Position numbers and translations under genes: made by a program. Below, one piece after another: positions 36,946 through 46,253 of a stretch of 64,000 nucleotides of DNA. A model generated the notes under the pieces. It made no database searches, was not told the origin of the DNA, and saw only the letters and a program-made list of their open reading frames with translations. The number at the start of each line of letters is the position of its first letter. The first letter of the stretch is position 1. The DNA comes from Zhengella sp020637775 (lineage in GTDB: Bacteria > Pseudomonadota > Alphaproteobacteria > Rhizobiales > Rhizobiaceae), in NCBI RefSeq assembly GCF_041397485.1, contig NZ_JAWKWO010000001.1:62001-126000 (forward strand), in the 5' to 3' direction.

Positions 36946-37233
36946 TCAGAACGTCATCCGGTCCCGATGGGACAGGATCTTTCGATAGATTGCCGTATCA
37001 TGCTCCGGCGGCACCGGCTTCTCGCCCATGATCCACTTGAACAGATCCTGATCGTTCTCGGCCATCAGCGTTTCAAGCTGATCGAGCTCCTCATCATCAA
37101 GGTCGCGAATCATGGCATCGCAGAATCCGCCGAAGACCAGATCCATCTCCCGCATGCCGCGATGCCACGCACGAAACATGATCTTGCGCCGGCGCGTGTC
37201 GAGGTCAGCGGAGGTGTGGGTGGTTCCGGTCAT
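36946..37233 (-). CDS. sdhE: FAD assembly factor SdhE (YgfY/CptB family)
   Basis: 95 residues from ATG 37233. The conserved block RRKIMFRAWHRGMREMDLVFGGF includes the RGxxE/D motif required for flavinylation of succinate dehydrogenase. DDEELDQLETLMAENDQDLFKWI completes the family pattern. The usual position in alphaproteobacteria, between recG (divergent) and mfd, is kept here. The open frame extends upstream into the recG region, but the RGxxE core sits close to this ATG as in the family. Confidence 0.93.
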   Translation of the reverse strand: MTGTTHTSADLDTRRRKIMFRAWHRGMREMDLVFGGFCDAMIRDLDDEELDQLETLMAENDQDLFKWIMGEKPVPPEHDTAIYRKILSHRDRMTF

Positions 37234-37332
37234 CGCCTTGCCATGGTTTCCGATTGTCTGGGGATGCATATAGAGGTGAAAAGCGTTCCTGTCAGCCTTT
37301 CGCGCGCGCAAGCCTCCACGTAATCTTGCCCC

Positions 37333-39435
37333 ATGAGACCATCCCTGCTCGATCCCCTGTTCGCTCCCGTCACGTCGATCGACGGCGTCGGCCCGAAACT
37401 GGCCACGCTGATCGCCAGGATCGTGCCCGGCGACCTTGCCGAGCGCGAGGCGCGGATCGGCGACCTGATCTTCACCCTGCCCCATTCGGTGATCGACCGT
37501 CGCTACCGGCCCGGTGTCGCCAATGCGCCGGAGGCGACCATCGTGACGCTGGACCTGACGGTGGACCAGCACCAGCCGCCTGCGCGCGGGCGCTCCAACC
37601 TGCCCTACCGGGTCTTCGCCCACGACGCGACGGGCGAGATTGCGCTCACCTTCTTCCATGCCAAGGCTGCCTGGCTGGAAAAGCTGCTGCCCGAAGGCGA
37701 ACAGGTGACGGTGTCCGGCAAGATCGAATGGTTCAACGGACGGCCTTCCATGGTCCATCCCGACCATATCGCACGGCCAGGCGAAACCTTGCCCGAAATC
37801 GAGCCGGTCTATCCGCTGACCGCCGGCCTGTCCGCACGGGTGCTGCGCAAGGCCGTGCTCGGTGCGCTCGCCCGCATTCCCGATCTGCCGGAATGGCTCG
37901 ATGGCGAGATCATGCGCCGGCAAACCTTTCCATCCTTCGCCGACGCACTAGGCCGGCTTCACGATCCGCGCGATGCACTCGACATCGCCGCCGAATCGGT
38001 TGCACGCAGGCGGCTCGCCTATGACGAATTCCTTGCCGGACAATTGTCGCTGGCCATGGTGCGCGCGAAGATGAAGCGGCTTTCCGGCCGGCCGCTGCCC
38101 GGCACGGGCGCATTGATGGCGCAATTGCGCGCGGCCCTGCCCTATGCGCTGACAGGCGCGCAGGAACGTGCCATCGCCGACATTTCCGCCGATCTGGCCG
38201 CACCCGACAGGATGCTTCGCCTGTTGCAAGGCGACGTGGGCGCCGGCAAGACGGTGGTCGGCCTGATGGCCATGATGCAGGCAGCCGAATCGGGGGCGCA
38301 ATCGGCCTTGCTGGCGCCGACCGAGATTCTCGCGCGCCAGCATTTTGAGACCATTTCGCCACTGGCCGAGGCGGTCGGTCTGAAAGCCGCCATCCTCACC
38401 GGCCGGGAGAAAGGGCGCGACCGCGCGGCCATTCTGGCCGGGCTGGCGGATGGTTCCATCCATCTGGCCGTCGGCACCCATGCACTTTTCCAGGAGGGCG
38501 TGGTCTTCCATGATCTCGGTCTGGCCATTGTCGACGAGCAACACCGCTTCGGCGTCCACCAACGCCTCGCGCTGACCGCCAAGGGCAAGGCGCCGGACAT
38601 GCTGGTGATGACAGCAACGCCCATTCCGCGCACGCTCGTGCTCTCGGCCTTTGGCGACATGGATGTGTCGCGCCTCGACGAGAAGCCGGCCGGACGCAAG
38701 CCGATCCGTACCGTGACCCTCCCCGCCGAACGGCTCGACGCGCTTGTCGAGCGGATGCGCGCGGCGGTGGCCGAGGGTCAGAAGGTCTACTGGATCTGCC
38801 CTCTCGTGGAAGAATCGGAAGAGGTGGAACTGACCGCCGCGGAGGACCGGTTCCGCTCCTTGCAGCCGGTTTTCGGAGAGCGCGTGGGGCTCGTGCACGG
38901 GCGCATGACCGGCTCGGAGAAGGACGCCGCCATGAGCGCCTTCAAGGAGGGGCGCACGCGCCTCCTGGTCGGGACGACGGTCATCGAGGTGGGTGTTGAC
39001 GTTCCGGATGCGACGATCATGGTGATCGAACATGCAGAACGGTTCGGACTGGCGCAATTGCACCAGTTGCGCGGGCGTGTCGGGCGCGGGTCGGCCGATT
39101 CCTCCTGTGTGCTGGTCTACAAGGGGCCGCTCGGCGAAACGGCGCATCGCCGCCTGGAGGTGATGCGCGAGACCGAAGACGGGTTCGTGATCGCGGAAGA
39201 AGATCTCAAACTGCGCGGAGAAGGCGAATTGCTGGGAACGCGCCAATCGGGGACACCCGGCTTCCGTGTGGCGCGCATCGATGCGCATGGCGACCTTCTC
39301 GCCATCGCGCGCGACGATGCTAGGCTGATCCTTACGACCGATCCCGACCTGCAATCGGAACGGGGCCAAGCGTTGCGCATCCTGCTCTACCTGTTCGGGC
39401 GGGACGAAGCGATCCGGCTGTTGCGCGCGGGTTAG
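37333..39435 (+). CDS. recG: ATP-dependent DNA helicase RecG
   Basis: 700 residues. The N-terminal wedge/OB domain covers about residues 1-230. Helicase motif I is GDVGAGKTVVGLMAM, the DExx box is IVDEQHRFGVHQR, motif III is TATPIPRTLVL, and motif VI is QLHQLRGRVGRGSADS. VIEVGVDVPDATIMVIEHAERFG is diagnostic of the RecG/Mfd group. It remodels stalled replication forks and Holliday junctions. It is divergent from sdhE and nearly abuts the convergent DUF502 gene. Confidence 0.97.
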   Translation: MRPSLLDPLFAPVTSIDGVGPKLATLIARIVPGDLAEREARIGDLIFTLPHSVIDRRYRPGVANAPEATIVTLDLTVDQHQPPARGRSNLPYRVFAHDATGEIALTFFHAKAAWLEKLLPEGEQVTVSGKIEWFNGRPSMVHPDHIARPGETLPEIEPVYPLTAGLSARVLRKAVLGALARIPDLPEWLDGEIMRRQTFPSFADALGRLHDPRDALDIAAESVARRRLAYDEFLAGQLSLAMVRAKMKRLSGRPLPGTGALMAQLRAALPYALTGAQERAIADISADLAAPDRMLRLLQGDVGAGKTVVGLMAMMQAAESGAQSALLAPTEILARQHFETISPLAEAVGLKAAILTGREKGRDRAAILAGLADGSIHLAVGTHALFQEGVVFHDLGLAIVDEQHRFGVHQRLALTAKGKAPDMLVMTATPIPRTLVLSAFGDMDVSRLDEKPAGRKPIRTVTLPAERLDALVERMRAAVAEGQKVYWICPLVEESEEVELTAAEDRFRSLQPVFGERVGLVHGRMTGSEKDAAMSAFKEGRTRLLVGTTVIEVGVDVPDATIMVIEHAERFGLAQLHQLRGRVGRGSADSSCVLVYKGPLGETAHRRLEVMRETEDGFVIAEEDLKLRGEGELLGTRQSGTPGFRVARIDAHGDLLAIARDDARLILTTDPDLQSERGQALRILLYLFGRDEAIRLLRAG

Positions 39436-39441
39436 GCCAGG

Positions 39442-40182
39442 CTATTCCGCCGCGGGCTTGCGCCTTTCGGCCGTCTGTTCCGAGGGGGTTCCCGATGGCG
39501 TCACAAGCCCTTCGTCCTCGGCGATCTGTTGCGTCTTCGCCTGGTATTCGGGAGAGACAAGACCGGCCGAGATGATCAGCTTGGCAGCCTCTTCCACCGT
39601 CATGTCCAGCACATGCACATCCTTGCGGGGAACAAACAGCAGGAAGCCCGAGGTCGGGTTAGGCGTGGTCGGCAGGAAGACGGCCACCGTGTCGCCGCTC
39701 TCACGCTCCAGGATCTGCTTGACCTCGCCTTGCGCTTCGGTGGCGATGAAGACGAGCGCCCACAAACCCTTGCGGGGATATTCGACCAGTGCCACCTGCT
39801 TGAACGTGTTCGACTTGTCCGACAGAACGGTCTCGATGATCTGCTTGAGACCGCGGTAGATGGAGCGCACCAGTGGCATCTGGCCCAGCAGGCGTTCGCC
39901 GAAGCCGACAATGGAGCGGCCGATGAAATTCGCGGTCAGGAAGCCGATCAGCGTGATCGAGACCAGGGCAACGATCAGGCCAAAGCCTGGCACCGGAAAG
40001 GGCAGGTAGAAATCCGGATTGTAGCGGGCGGGAATATAAGGCTTCACCCAGCCATCCACCCAACCGATGAATGTCCAGGCCAGCCACGCCGTCACCGCAA
40101 GCGGGGCAAGCACCACGAAGCCGGTCAGGAAATAGTTTCTCAGCCGCATCATGGCCGACCGCTTGTGCGGTGTTTCGCTCAT
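39442..40182 (-). CDS. DUF502 family membrane protein
   Basis: 246 residues. Two membrane segments are near the N-terminus (NYFLTGFVVLAPLAVTAWLAW, then LIVALVSITLIGFLTANFIG). The DUF502 hallmarks follow: PLVRSIYRGLKQIIETVLS, and FLPTTPNPTSGFLLFVPRKDVHVLDMTVEEAAKLIISAG. Function is unknown; members are common beside recG and glmS in alphaproteobacteria. The C-terminal tail is hydrophilic and low-complexity. It is convergent with recG with only 6 bases between the stops. Confidence 0.9.
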   Translation of the reverse strand: MSETPHKRSAMMRLRNYFLTGFVVLAPLAVTAWLAWTFIGWVDGWVKPYIPARYNPDFYLPFPVPGFGLIVALVSITLIGFLTANFIGRSIVGFGERLLGQMPLVRSIYRGLKQIIETVLSDKSNTFKQVALVEYPRKGLWALVFIATEAQGEVKQILERESGDTVAVFLPTTPNPTSGFLLFVPRKDVHVLDMTVEEAAKLIISAGLVSPEYQAKTQQIAEDEGLVTPSGTPSEQTAERRKPAAE

Positions 40183-40278
40183 TCGTGTTTCCGCTCGATG
40201 GATGCAAACGACGCGACTAATCTAGTGCGCCGCAACATCGATTGAAAGAGCGAACCGCGCCGCTCCTGCCGCTTTCGG

Positions 40279-42102
40279 CTACTCCACCGTGACGGATTTG
40301 GCCAGGTTGCGCGGCTGGTCCACATCCGTGCCCATGAAGACGGCGGTGTGATAGGCCAGCATCTGGATGGGCAGCGCATAGATGATCGGCTCGATGAATT
40401 CCGGCACGTCGGGAAGGACGATCGTGTCCATCGTGCGGACGGTGGAAGCGGCCGCGCCTTTCCTGTCGGTGATCAGGATGATCTTGCCGCCGCGCGCGGC
40501 GACCTCCTGCATGTTGGAGACGGTTTTCTCGAATATGCGGTCATGCGGCGCAATGACGATGACGGGCATGTCCTCGTCGATCAACGCGATGGGGCCGTGC
40601 TTCAACTCGCCGGCGGCATAGCCTTCGGCATGAATATAGGAAATTTCCTTGAGCTTGAGCGCGCCTTCCATGGCAAGGGGGAAGTTCGTGTCCCGGCCAA
40701 GATAGAGGACGTGCTTGTAGCCGGCCAGATCGCGCGCCACGGCCTCGATCTGGCTTTCCAGATGCAGCACCTGGGAGGCCAGCCGGGGCGCCTCGGCCAG
40801 TTCGCGCACCAAAGCCGCTTCGCGCTCGGCGGTGATCGCGCCGCGCTTGGCGGCCGCGCGGACAACCAGGGCCGCGAGCACCGAAAGCTGGCAGGTGAAG
40901 GCCTTGGTGGATGCGACGCCGATTTCCGGTCCGGCAAAGGTGGGGAAAATCGCGTCGGATTCGCGCGCGATCGTCGATTCGCGAACATTGACCACCGAGC
41001 CGATGGTCATGCCCTGGGCCCTGCAATAACGCAACGATGCCAGGGTATCGGCTGTCTCGCCAGATTGCGAGACGAAAAGCGCAGCGTCACCGGCTGCAAG
41101 CGGCATTTCACGATAGCGGAATTCCGAGGCGATATCGATGTCCACCGGCAGGCGGGCATGGCGCTCGAACCAGTATTTGGCGATCAGGCCGGCATAGAAG
41201 GCGGTGCCGCAAGCCGAAATCGTCAGCCGATCAATCTTGGCAAAATCAATGGCGGAATTCAATGGCTTGGCAGAATTTGTTGAGAAATCGATGTAATTGG
41301 AAAGCGTATGCGCCACCACTTCCGGCTGTTCGTAGATCTCCTTCTGCATGAAATGGCGGTGATTGCCCTTGTCGACCAGAAAGGCCGTTCCGACGGATTT
41401 CTGCCGCGAGCGCTCGACCTTCGCGCCGCTTTCATCGAAAATCTCCAGCGTACGCGAGGTGAGCACCGCCCAGTCGCCGTCCTCCAGATATGTGATCACG
41501 TCGGTGAACGGCGCCAGAGCGATGGCGTCCGAACCAATGAACATGTCGCCGTCGCCAAAGCCGATGGCCAGAGGCGAGCCGCGGCGGGCCGCGACGAGCA
41601 GATCGTTCTCGCCATTGAACATGATGGCCAGGGCGAAGGCGCCGCGCAGCCGCGGCAGGCATTCACGCACCGCATCGACCGGCGCCAGGCCGCGATCCAG
41701 TGCCCGGGTGATGATCTGCGCAACCGCCTCCGTGTCGGTTTCGGTCTCGAAACGGTAGCCGTCGGCTTCCAGTTCGTTGCGCAGCTCCCAGAAATTCTCG
41801 ATGATGCCGTTGTGAACCACGGCAACGCGCGCGGTGGCATGGGGATGGGCATTCGTCTCGTTCGGCGCTCCATGGGTGGCCCAGCGCGTATGCCCGATGC
41901 CGATATGGCCAGTCAGCGGTTGCGACTTCAGCCGCTTTTCCAGATTGACCAGTTTGCCTTCGGCACGGCGGCGCTGAAGCAGCCCGTGCTCCAGCGTGGC
42001 GACCCCGGCGGAGTCATAGCCGCGATATTCCAGCCGCTTGAGCGCATCCACCAGAAGCGGCGCCACCGGTTCCCTGCCCACAATGCCCACGATTCCGCAC
42101 AT
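40279..42102 (-). CDS. glmS: Glutamine-fructose-6-phosphate aminotransferase GlmS
   Basis: 607 residues from ATG 42102. The processed N-terminus should expose Cys2 in MCGIVGIVG, the glutaminase nucleophile; the frame is open 16 codons further but family members begin here. GHTRWATHGAPNETNAHPH is the glutaminase substrate loop. Two SIS isomerase domains follow (TISACGTAFYAGLIAKYW; VSQSGETADTLASLRY; LGRDTNFPLAMEGALKLKEISYIHAEGYAAGE), and the C-terminus is AKSVTVE. It makes glucosamine-6-phosphate for peptidoglycan and LPS. It lies 211 bases downstream of glmU on the same strand, probably in one operon. Confidence 0.97.
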   Translation of the reverse strand: MCGIVGIVGREPVAPLLVDALKRLEYRGYDSAGVATLEHGLLQRRRAEGKLVNLEKRLKSQPLTGHIGIGHTRWATHGAPNETNAHPHATARVAVVHNGIIENFWELRNELEADGYRFETETDTEAVAQIITRALDRGLAPVDAVRECLPRLRGAFALAIMFNGENDLLVAARRGSPLAIGFGDGDMFIGSDAIALAPFTDVITYLEDGDWAVLTSRTLEIFDESGAKVERSRQKSVGTAFLVDKGNHRHFMQKEIYEQPEVVAHTLSNYIDFSTNSAKPLNSAIDFAKIDRLTISACGTAFYAGLIAKYWFERHARLPVDIDIASEFRYREMPLAAGDAALFVSQSGETADTLASLRYCRAQGMTIGSVVNVRESTIARESDAIFPTFAGPEIGVASTKAFTCQLSVLAALVVRAAAKRGAITAEREAALVRELAEAPRLASQVLHLESQIEAVARDLAGYKHVLYLGRDTNFPLAMEGALKLKEISYIHAEGYAAGELKHGPIALIDEDMPVIVIAPHDRIFEKTVSNMQEVAARGGKIILITDRKGAAASTVRTMDTIVLPDVPEFIEPIIYALPIQMLAYHTAVFMGTDVDQPRNLAKSVTVE

Positions 42103-42313
42103 GCCGATTCCACGCCTTTTCCGGAAGATTGACCCGCCAAATCCGCGCAAGCGATAGCAGGACGCATCTCCACAACCAAAATCACAATGCGTTTCAACAG
42201 GTGTCAGCCGCCGAGACGCCGGTAATCACCGCAGTTGAACACGATTCCCATTACCAAATGGACAACGCGCCGGCCTGTGCCCTGCCAGCACGCGGATGCC
42301 CGAGGGGCAGGAA

Positions 42314-43675
42314 TCACGTTTTCTTTCTTGCCGCCTTCTCGGCCGCGAAGCGTTCGCGCAGCATTGTCGCCATGGCCGGCTTGTTCTGCTGGCGCGCGCG
42401 GCCAAAGGCGACGGCGTCGTCGGGCACTTCGTCGGTGACTACCGAACCCGACGCCACATAGGCATTGCGGCCGATACTGACCGGAGCAACGAGCGCCGAA
42501 TTCGAGCCGATGAAGGCGCCAGGGCCGATACGGGTAAGATGCTTGTTGAAGCCATCGTAATTGCATGTGATCGTGCCCGCGCCGATATTGGCGTTCGCGC
42601 CGATCTCCGCATCGCCGACATAGGTCAGGTGATTGACCTTGGCGCCCTCGCCCACGACGGCCTTTTTCACCTCGCAGAAATTGCCGACCCTGGACCTGGC
42701 CTGAAGTTGCGCACCGGGACGTAGCCGCGCGAAGGGCCCGACAGACGCTCCCGCACCGACATGGGCACCTTCCAGATGGCTGAAGGCATGGATCACGGCC
42801 GGTTCCGCAATGACGACGCCCGGTCCGAAGACCACGTTCGGCTCGATTACCGTTTCGGCGGCGACCTTCGTATCCCAGGAAAAGAACACGGTTTCGGGCG
42901 CCTGAAGGGTAACGCCATCGAGCATGGCCTGACGGCGGCGGCGGCGCTGCCAGATTGCCTCGGCCTGCGCCAGTTCAACGCGGTTGTTGATGCCGAGCAC
43001 CGATTCGAAGGCCACTTCGCTCGCCACGACCGAGAGGCCGCGCCCGCGCGCGATGGCGACGATGTCGGTGAGGTAATATTCGCCCTTGGCATTGTCGTTT
43101 CCGACCGCATCGAGCAGGTCGAGCGCATGCGCGCCGGAAATCGCCATGAGTCCGCCATTGCAGAAATCGATGGCGCGTTCCGCCTCGCTGGCGTCGCGGT
43201 GCTCGCGAATGGCCACCAGGTCTCCGCCCTCCACGATCAGCCGGCCATACCCCGTGGGATCGGTGGCGCGGAAACCCATGACGACCACATGCGCGCCATC
43301 GGCCAGTTTCCCGCGCGCGGCGGTCAGATCCGCCGGATCGATGAGGGGTGTGTCGCCGAACATGACGAGGATGTCGTCATGGCCCTTCGCCAGCGCCGGA
43401 CGCGCGGCCAGAACGGCATGGGCGGTGCCGAGCCGCTCCGTCTGTTCAAACGTCGCGGCCTGCGGCGCGAAAGGCGCGACGGCTTCGCGAACGGTTTCAG
43501 CGTCGCGCCCGACCACCAGCGCCACGTCATCAGACCCCGATTCGGCGGCGGCCCGCACCACATGGGCGGCCATGGGGAGGCCGGCGATCTCGTGCAGCAC
43601 CTTGGAACGGCTGCTCTTCATGCGCGTGCCTTCGCCTGCGGCAAGGATCACCGAAAGGCAGGTTCGATTGCTCAT
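42314..43675 (-). CDS. glmU: Bifunctional UDP-GlcNAc pyrophosphorylase / GlcN-1-P acetyltransferase GlmU
   Basis: 453 residues. The N-terminal uridyltransferase domain has LAAGEGTRMKSSRSKVLHEIAG and MFGDTPL. The C-terminal left-handed beta-helix carries hexapeptide repeats and acetyltransferase residues (VNHLTYVGDAEIGANANIGAGTITCNYDGFNKHLT, then FIGSNSALVAPVSIG). The gene makes UDP-GlcNAc from glucosamine-1-phosphate and feeds the same pathway as the downstream glmS. A short basic tail (KKT) ends the protein. Confidence 0.97.
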   Translation of the reverse strand: MSNRTCLSVILAAGEGTRMKSSRSKVLHEIAGLPMAAHVVRAAAESGSDDVALVVGRDAETVREAVAPFAPQAATFEQTERLGTAHAVLAARPALAKGHDDILVMFGDTPLIDPADLTAARGKLADGAHVVVMGFRATDPTGYGRLIVEGGDLVAIREHRDASEAERAIDFCNGGLMAISGAHALDLLDAVGNDNAKGEYYLTDIVAIARGRGLSVVASEVAFESVLGINNRVELAQAEAIWQRRRRRQAMLDGVTLQAPETVFFSWDTKVAAETVIEPNVVFGPGVVIAEPAVIHAFSHLEGAHVGAGASVGPFARLRPGAQLQARSRVGNFCEVKKAVVGEGAKVNHLTYVGDAEIGANANIGAGTITCNYDGFNKHLTRIGPGAFIGSNSALVAPVSIGRNAYVASGSVVTDEVPDDAVAFGRARQQNKPAMATMLRERFAAEKAARKKT

Positions 43676-43878
43676 GTCTCATTCCTCATTGGGCCGCCCC
43701 TTCACAAAGCCGGCGCATGCCCCGTTGCATGGTTCGCCCGCGCGTGGTTTTAAGTGATCCGCACCGATCAGAAAACGGATACCTGCAAGGTTATACGCCG
43801 ACGGTCAACAATCCGTTCAGACAAGACGCACCAGCAACATGGCCGCCATCCCGGCGGTCCAAACAGGAATGCCCAGCC

Positions 43879-44829
43879 TTGGATGCCCCCTCTCCCGCCC
43901 GCACGGCCATCGCCTTTGCCGTGATGATCGTCACGCCGCTGTTCTTTTCGTCCAACCTGATTTTCGGGCGCGGCGTGATCGGTGAGGTCGCGCCGTTCAC
44001 GCTTGCCTTCCTGCGCTGGCTGTTCGTGGCGATGGCATTGCTGCCGGTGCTTTTCGCCCAGAGCCGCGCGGTGCGGGCCATGCTGCGGTCGCATTCACCG
44101 CTGCTTCTCGTCGAAGGCTTTCTCGGCATGTGGATTTGCGGTGCCATCGTCTATGTGGCGCTGACCATGACCACGGCGACCAATGGCACGCTGATCTACA
44201 CCACCTCGCCGGTCATCATCATCATCCTTGAAGCGATCTTCTTCGGCCGGGCCATCGGCTGGCGCGAAGCGCTGGGCAGCCTGACCGCATTCGCCGGCGT
44301 TGCCGTCATCGTGCTGAAGGGCGACCCGGCGACGCTGGCCACGCTGACCTTCAATCCCGGCGACATCCTGTTCATCCTGGCGGCGATTGCCTGGGCCATC
44401 TATTCGGTGCTGATGCGCCGGGCGGAATTCAAGACCATCGGCAATATCGCCTCGCTGGGGATTGTCGCGGCCTTCGGTGCGCTCTGCCTGGCGCCCTTTG
44501 CGCTGGCCGAATTCCTGTCCGGCGCGGTGATGCCGGTCACGCAGACGGCCTGGGGCAGCATTGCCGGCATCGTGCTGTTTTCGTCACTGATCGCCTTTGG
44601 CGGCTTCCAGTTCGGCGTCCGGGTGCTCGGTCCCTCGGTTGCCGCCGTGTTCATGTATCTGCTGCCGCCCTACGGGGTGACGCTGGCTGTGCTGTTGCTG
44701 GGCGAGAGCTTCCAGTCCTTCCACGCAGCCGGGATCGTGCTGGTGATGGGCGGAATCATTCTCGCAACGTTTCCGGCACGCTGGCTTGCGGGAAAGGTTT
44801 CCAGCCGGACAAGACGCCCGGCAAGCTAG
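43879..44829 (+). CDS. DMT-family (EamA) transporter
   Basis: About 316 residues from a TTG at 43879 (upstream CAGGA); the in-frame ATG at 43717 would add a polar, low-quality leader, and the next internal ATG is near 43927. Ten hydrophobic helices form two EamA halves: AIAFAVMIVTPLFFSSNLIFGRG, FTLAFLRWLFVAMALLPVL, GTLIYTTSPVIIIILEAIFFG, then DILFILAAIAWAIYSVLMRR and YLLPPYGVTLAVLLLGE. Such proteins export metabolites or drugs; the substrate is unknown. Its TAG stop shares the CTAG palindrome with the stop of the convergent ccdA gene. Confidence 0.85.
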   Translation: MDAPSPARTAIAFAVMIVTPLFFSSNLIFGRGVIGEVAPFTLAFLRWLFVAMALLPVLFAQSRAVRAMLRSHSPLLLVEGFLGMWICGAIVYVALTMTTATNGTLIYTTSPVIIIILEAIFFGRAIGWREALGSLTAFAGVAVIVLKGDPATLATLTFNPGDILFILAAIAWAIYSVLMRRAEFKTIGNIASLGIVAAFGALCLAPFALAEFLSGAVMPVTQTAWGSIAGIVLFSSLIAFGGFQFGVRVLGPSVAAVFMYLLPPYGVTLAVLLLGESFQSFHAAGIVLVMGGIILATFPARWLAGKVSSRTRRPAS

Positions 44830-45560
44830 CCGATCTGCTGGAAGACAGGGAAGGTTTCGAGCAGCCAGAAGCTCATGGCCTGCATGCCGCCTGTCATGAA
44901 CAGGAGGCCAGCGGCAACCAGGAGAGCACCCATGGCCTTCTCCACCTTGCCGAGATGCACGCGGAACCGCGACAGGAAACGCATGAAGGCGCCGGAAAAG
45001 ACCGCGGCCAGCAGGAAGGGGATACCCAGGCCGGCAGAATAGACCGCCAGCATGACAGCGCCCTCGCCCGCCGTGTCCCGCGCGCCGGCAAGCGTGAGGA
45101 TCGATCCCAGCACCGGACCGATGCAGGGCGTCCATCCGAATGCGAAAGCCAAACCCATCACATAGGCCGCCGCCAAGCTGGCAGGCTTGCCCTCGGCCTG
45201 GAAGCGTGCTTCGCGCGACAGGAAGGGAATGCGGATCAGGCCAAGGAAATTCAGCCCCATGATGATGATCAACACGCCCGCGGCAATCGCCAGCGGTTCC
45301 TGCCAGAGCCTGAGCAGGCGTCCGATGGCATAGGCGGAGGCGCCAAGCGCGATGAAGACGGTGGAGAAACCGGCCACGAAGGCCAGCGAGGCGGCGATCA
45401 GCGCCCGGCGCGGACGGGCCGCGGCTGCCCCATCGGCCCGGAAATCATCCACCGAGACGCCGGCCATGTAGCAAAGATAAGGCGGCACCAGCGGCAGGAC
45501 ACAGGGCGAGAGAAATGACAGCGCGCCCGCGCCCAAGGCACTGATATAACCATAGTCCAT
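44826..45560 (-). CDS. ccdA: Cytochrome c biogenesis protein CcdA family
   Basis: 244 residues with six membrane segments. The two redox half-motifs are ALSFLSPCVLPLVPPYLCYM in the first helix and AFGWTPCIGPVLGSIL in the fourth, each with the conserved Pro-Cys. CcdA moves electrons from cytoplasmic thioredoxin to periplasmic thiol proteins for haem attachment to c-type cytochromes. Starts at ATG 45560. The stop is embedded in the same CTAG as the stop of the convergent DMT gene (4-base overlap). Confidence 0.93.
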   Translation of the reverse strand: MDYGYISALGAGALSFLSPCVLPLVPPYLCYMAGVSVDDFRADGAAAARPRRALIAASLAFVAGFSTVFIALGASAYAIGRLLRLWQEPLAIAAGVLIIIMGLNFLGLIRIPFLSREARFQAEGKPASLAAAYVMGLAFAFGWTPCIGPVLGSILTLAGARDTAGEGAVMLAVYSAGLGIPFLLAAVFSGAFMRFLSRFRVHLGKVEKAMGALLVAAGLLFMTGGMQAMSFWLLETFPVFQQIG

Positions 45561-45645
45561 CTGGCTTTGCCCCGTTCGTTACCCGTTGCGGCCTCTATAG
45601 ACCCGCGGGCCTTCACGCGCCAATGACCAAAACGCGAGACGAAAT

Positions 45646-45674
45646 GAAACAGGCGGCCCTTGCGGAACCGCCTG
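45646..45674 (-). terminator. Probable terminator of secG
   Basis: On the minus strand CAGGCGG (45674-45668) and CCGCCTG (45656-45650) form a 7-bp stem with an 11-base loop, followed by TTTCATTTCG. It starts about 20 bases downstream of the secG stop. The T-tract is interrupted, so efficiency is uncertain. Confidence 0.5.
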
Positions 45675-45696
45675 CCCGTTGATTCATGCCGCGCGG

Positions 45697-46107
45697 CTAC
45701 TGGCCGGTGGGAACCTGCGAAGGCTCGGGTGCAGCGCCACCTTCGGCCTGGCCGCCGGCTTCCGGCTGCTGGCCGGCAGGCGCGGAGTCGAGCGCGCCGC
45801 CCAGTTGATCCAGGATCCCGTTGCCTTCGCCCTGCTCGCCCTGCTGCGTCTGCTGCGGAACGCGGTCGAGAATGTCGGTCGGGCGCTCGCCGTAGCGCGC
45901 CAGAAGCGAAAGCCCAAGCGAGGTAGCGAAAAAGGCGGCTGCGAGAATGGCCGTGGTCCGGGTCAGCGCATTGGCTGCCCCGCGGGCGGTCATGAAGCCG
46001 GAGCCCCCGCCGATGCCGAGGCCACCGCCTTCGGAACGCTGAAGCAGCACGACGCCGACAAGCGCGAGCACGATGATGAGATGAATGACGATGAGGACGG
46101 TTTCCAT
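45697..46107 (-). CDS. secG: Preprotein translocase subunit SecG with long polar tail
   Basis: 136 residues. The first helix (TVLIVIHLIIVLALVGVVLL), the QRSEGGGLGIGGGSGFMTARG loop, and the second helix (TAILAAAFFATSLGLSLLA) are the SecG pattern. A ~60-residue Gln/Gly/Pro-rich tail follows (PQQTQQGEQGEGNGILDQ), longer than in E. coli SecG (110 residues). SecG supports SecYE during export. It lies downstream of tpiA on the same strand, the usual alphaproteobacterial order. Confidence 0.94.
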   Translation of the reverse strand: METVLIVIHLIIVLALVGVVLLQRSEGGGLGIGGGSGFMTARGAANALTRTTAILAAAFFATSLGLSLLARYGERPTDILDRVPQQTQQGEQGEGNGILDQLGGALDSAPAGQQPEAGGQAEGGAAPEPSQVPTGQ

Positions 46108-46253
46108 CGGGGATTTCCGGCCCGCATCACAGCGGGCTCTTCATGGTTCTGCATTGAAATTTTGCGGCTCAATACACGGGATTGCGCCGCAAGGAAAGGG
46201 TCAGGCCGGTTCAAATGCCATATCGGCACCGCAAGTGCCGTTTGCAAGGTCTT

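Noticed and set aside
35123..36988. Plus-strand 621-codon open frame ending in three TFAGIA-type repeats
   Set aside because: Antisense to mfd; the peptide repeats at its end are only the 57-bp intergenic repeat translated.
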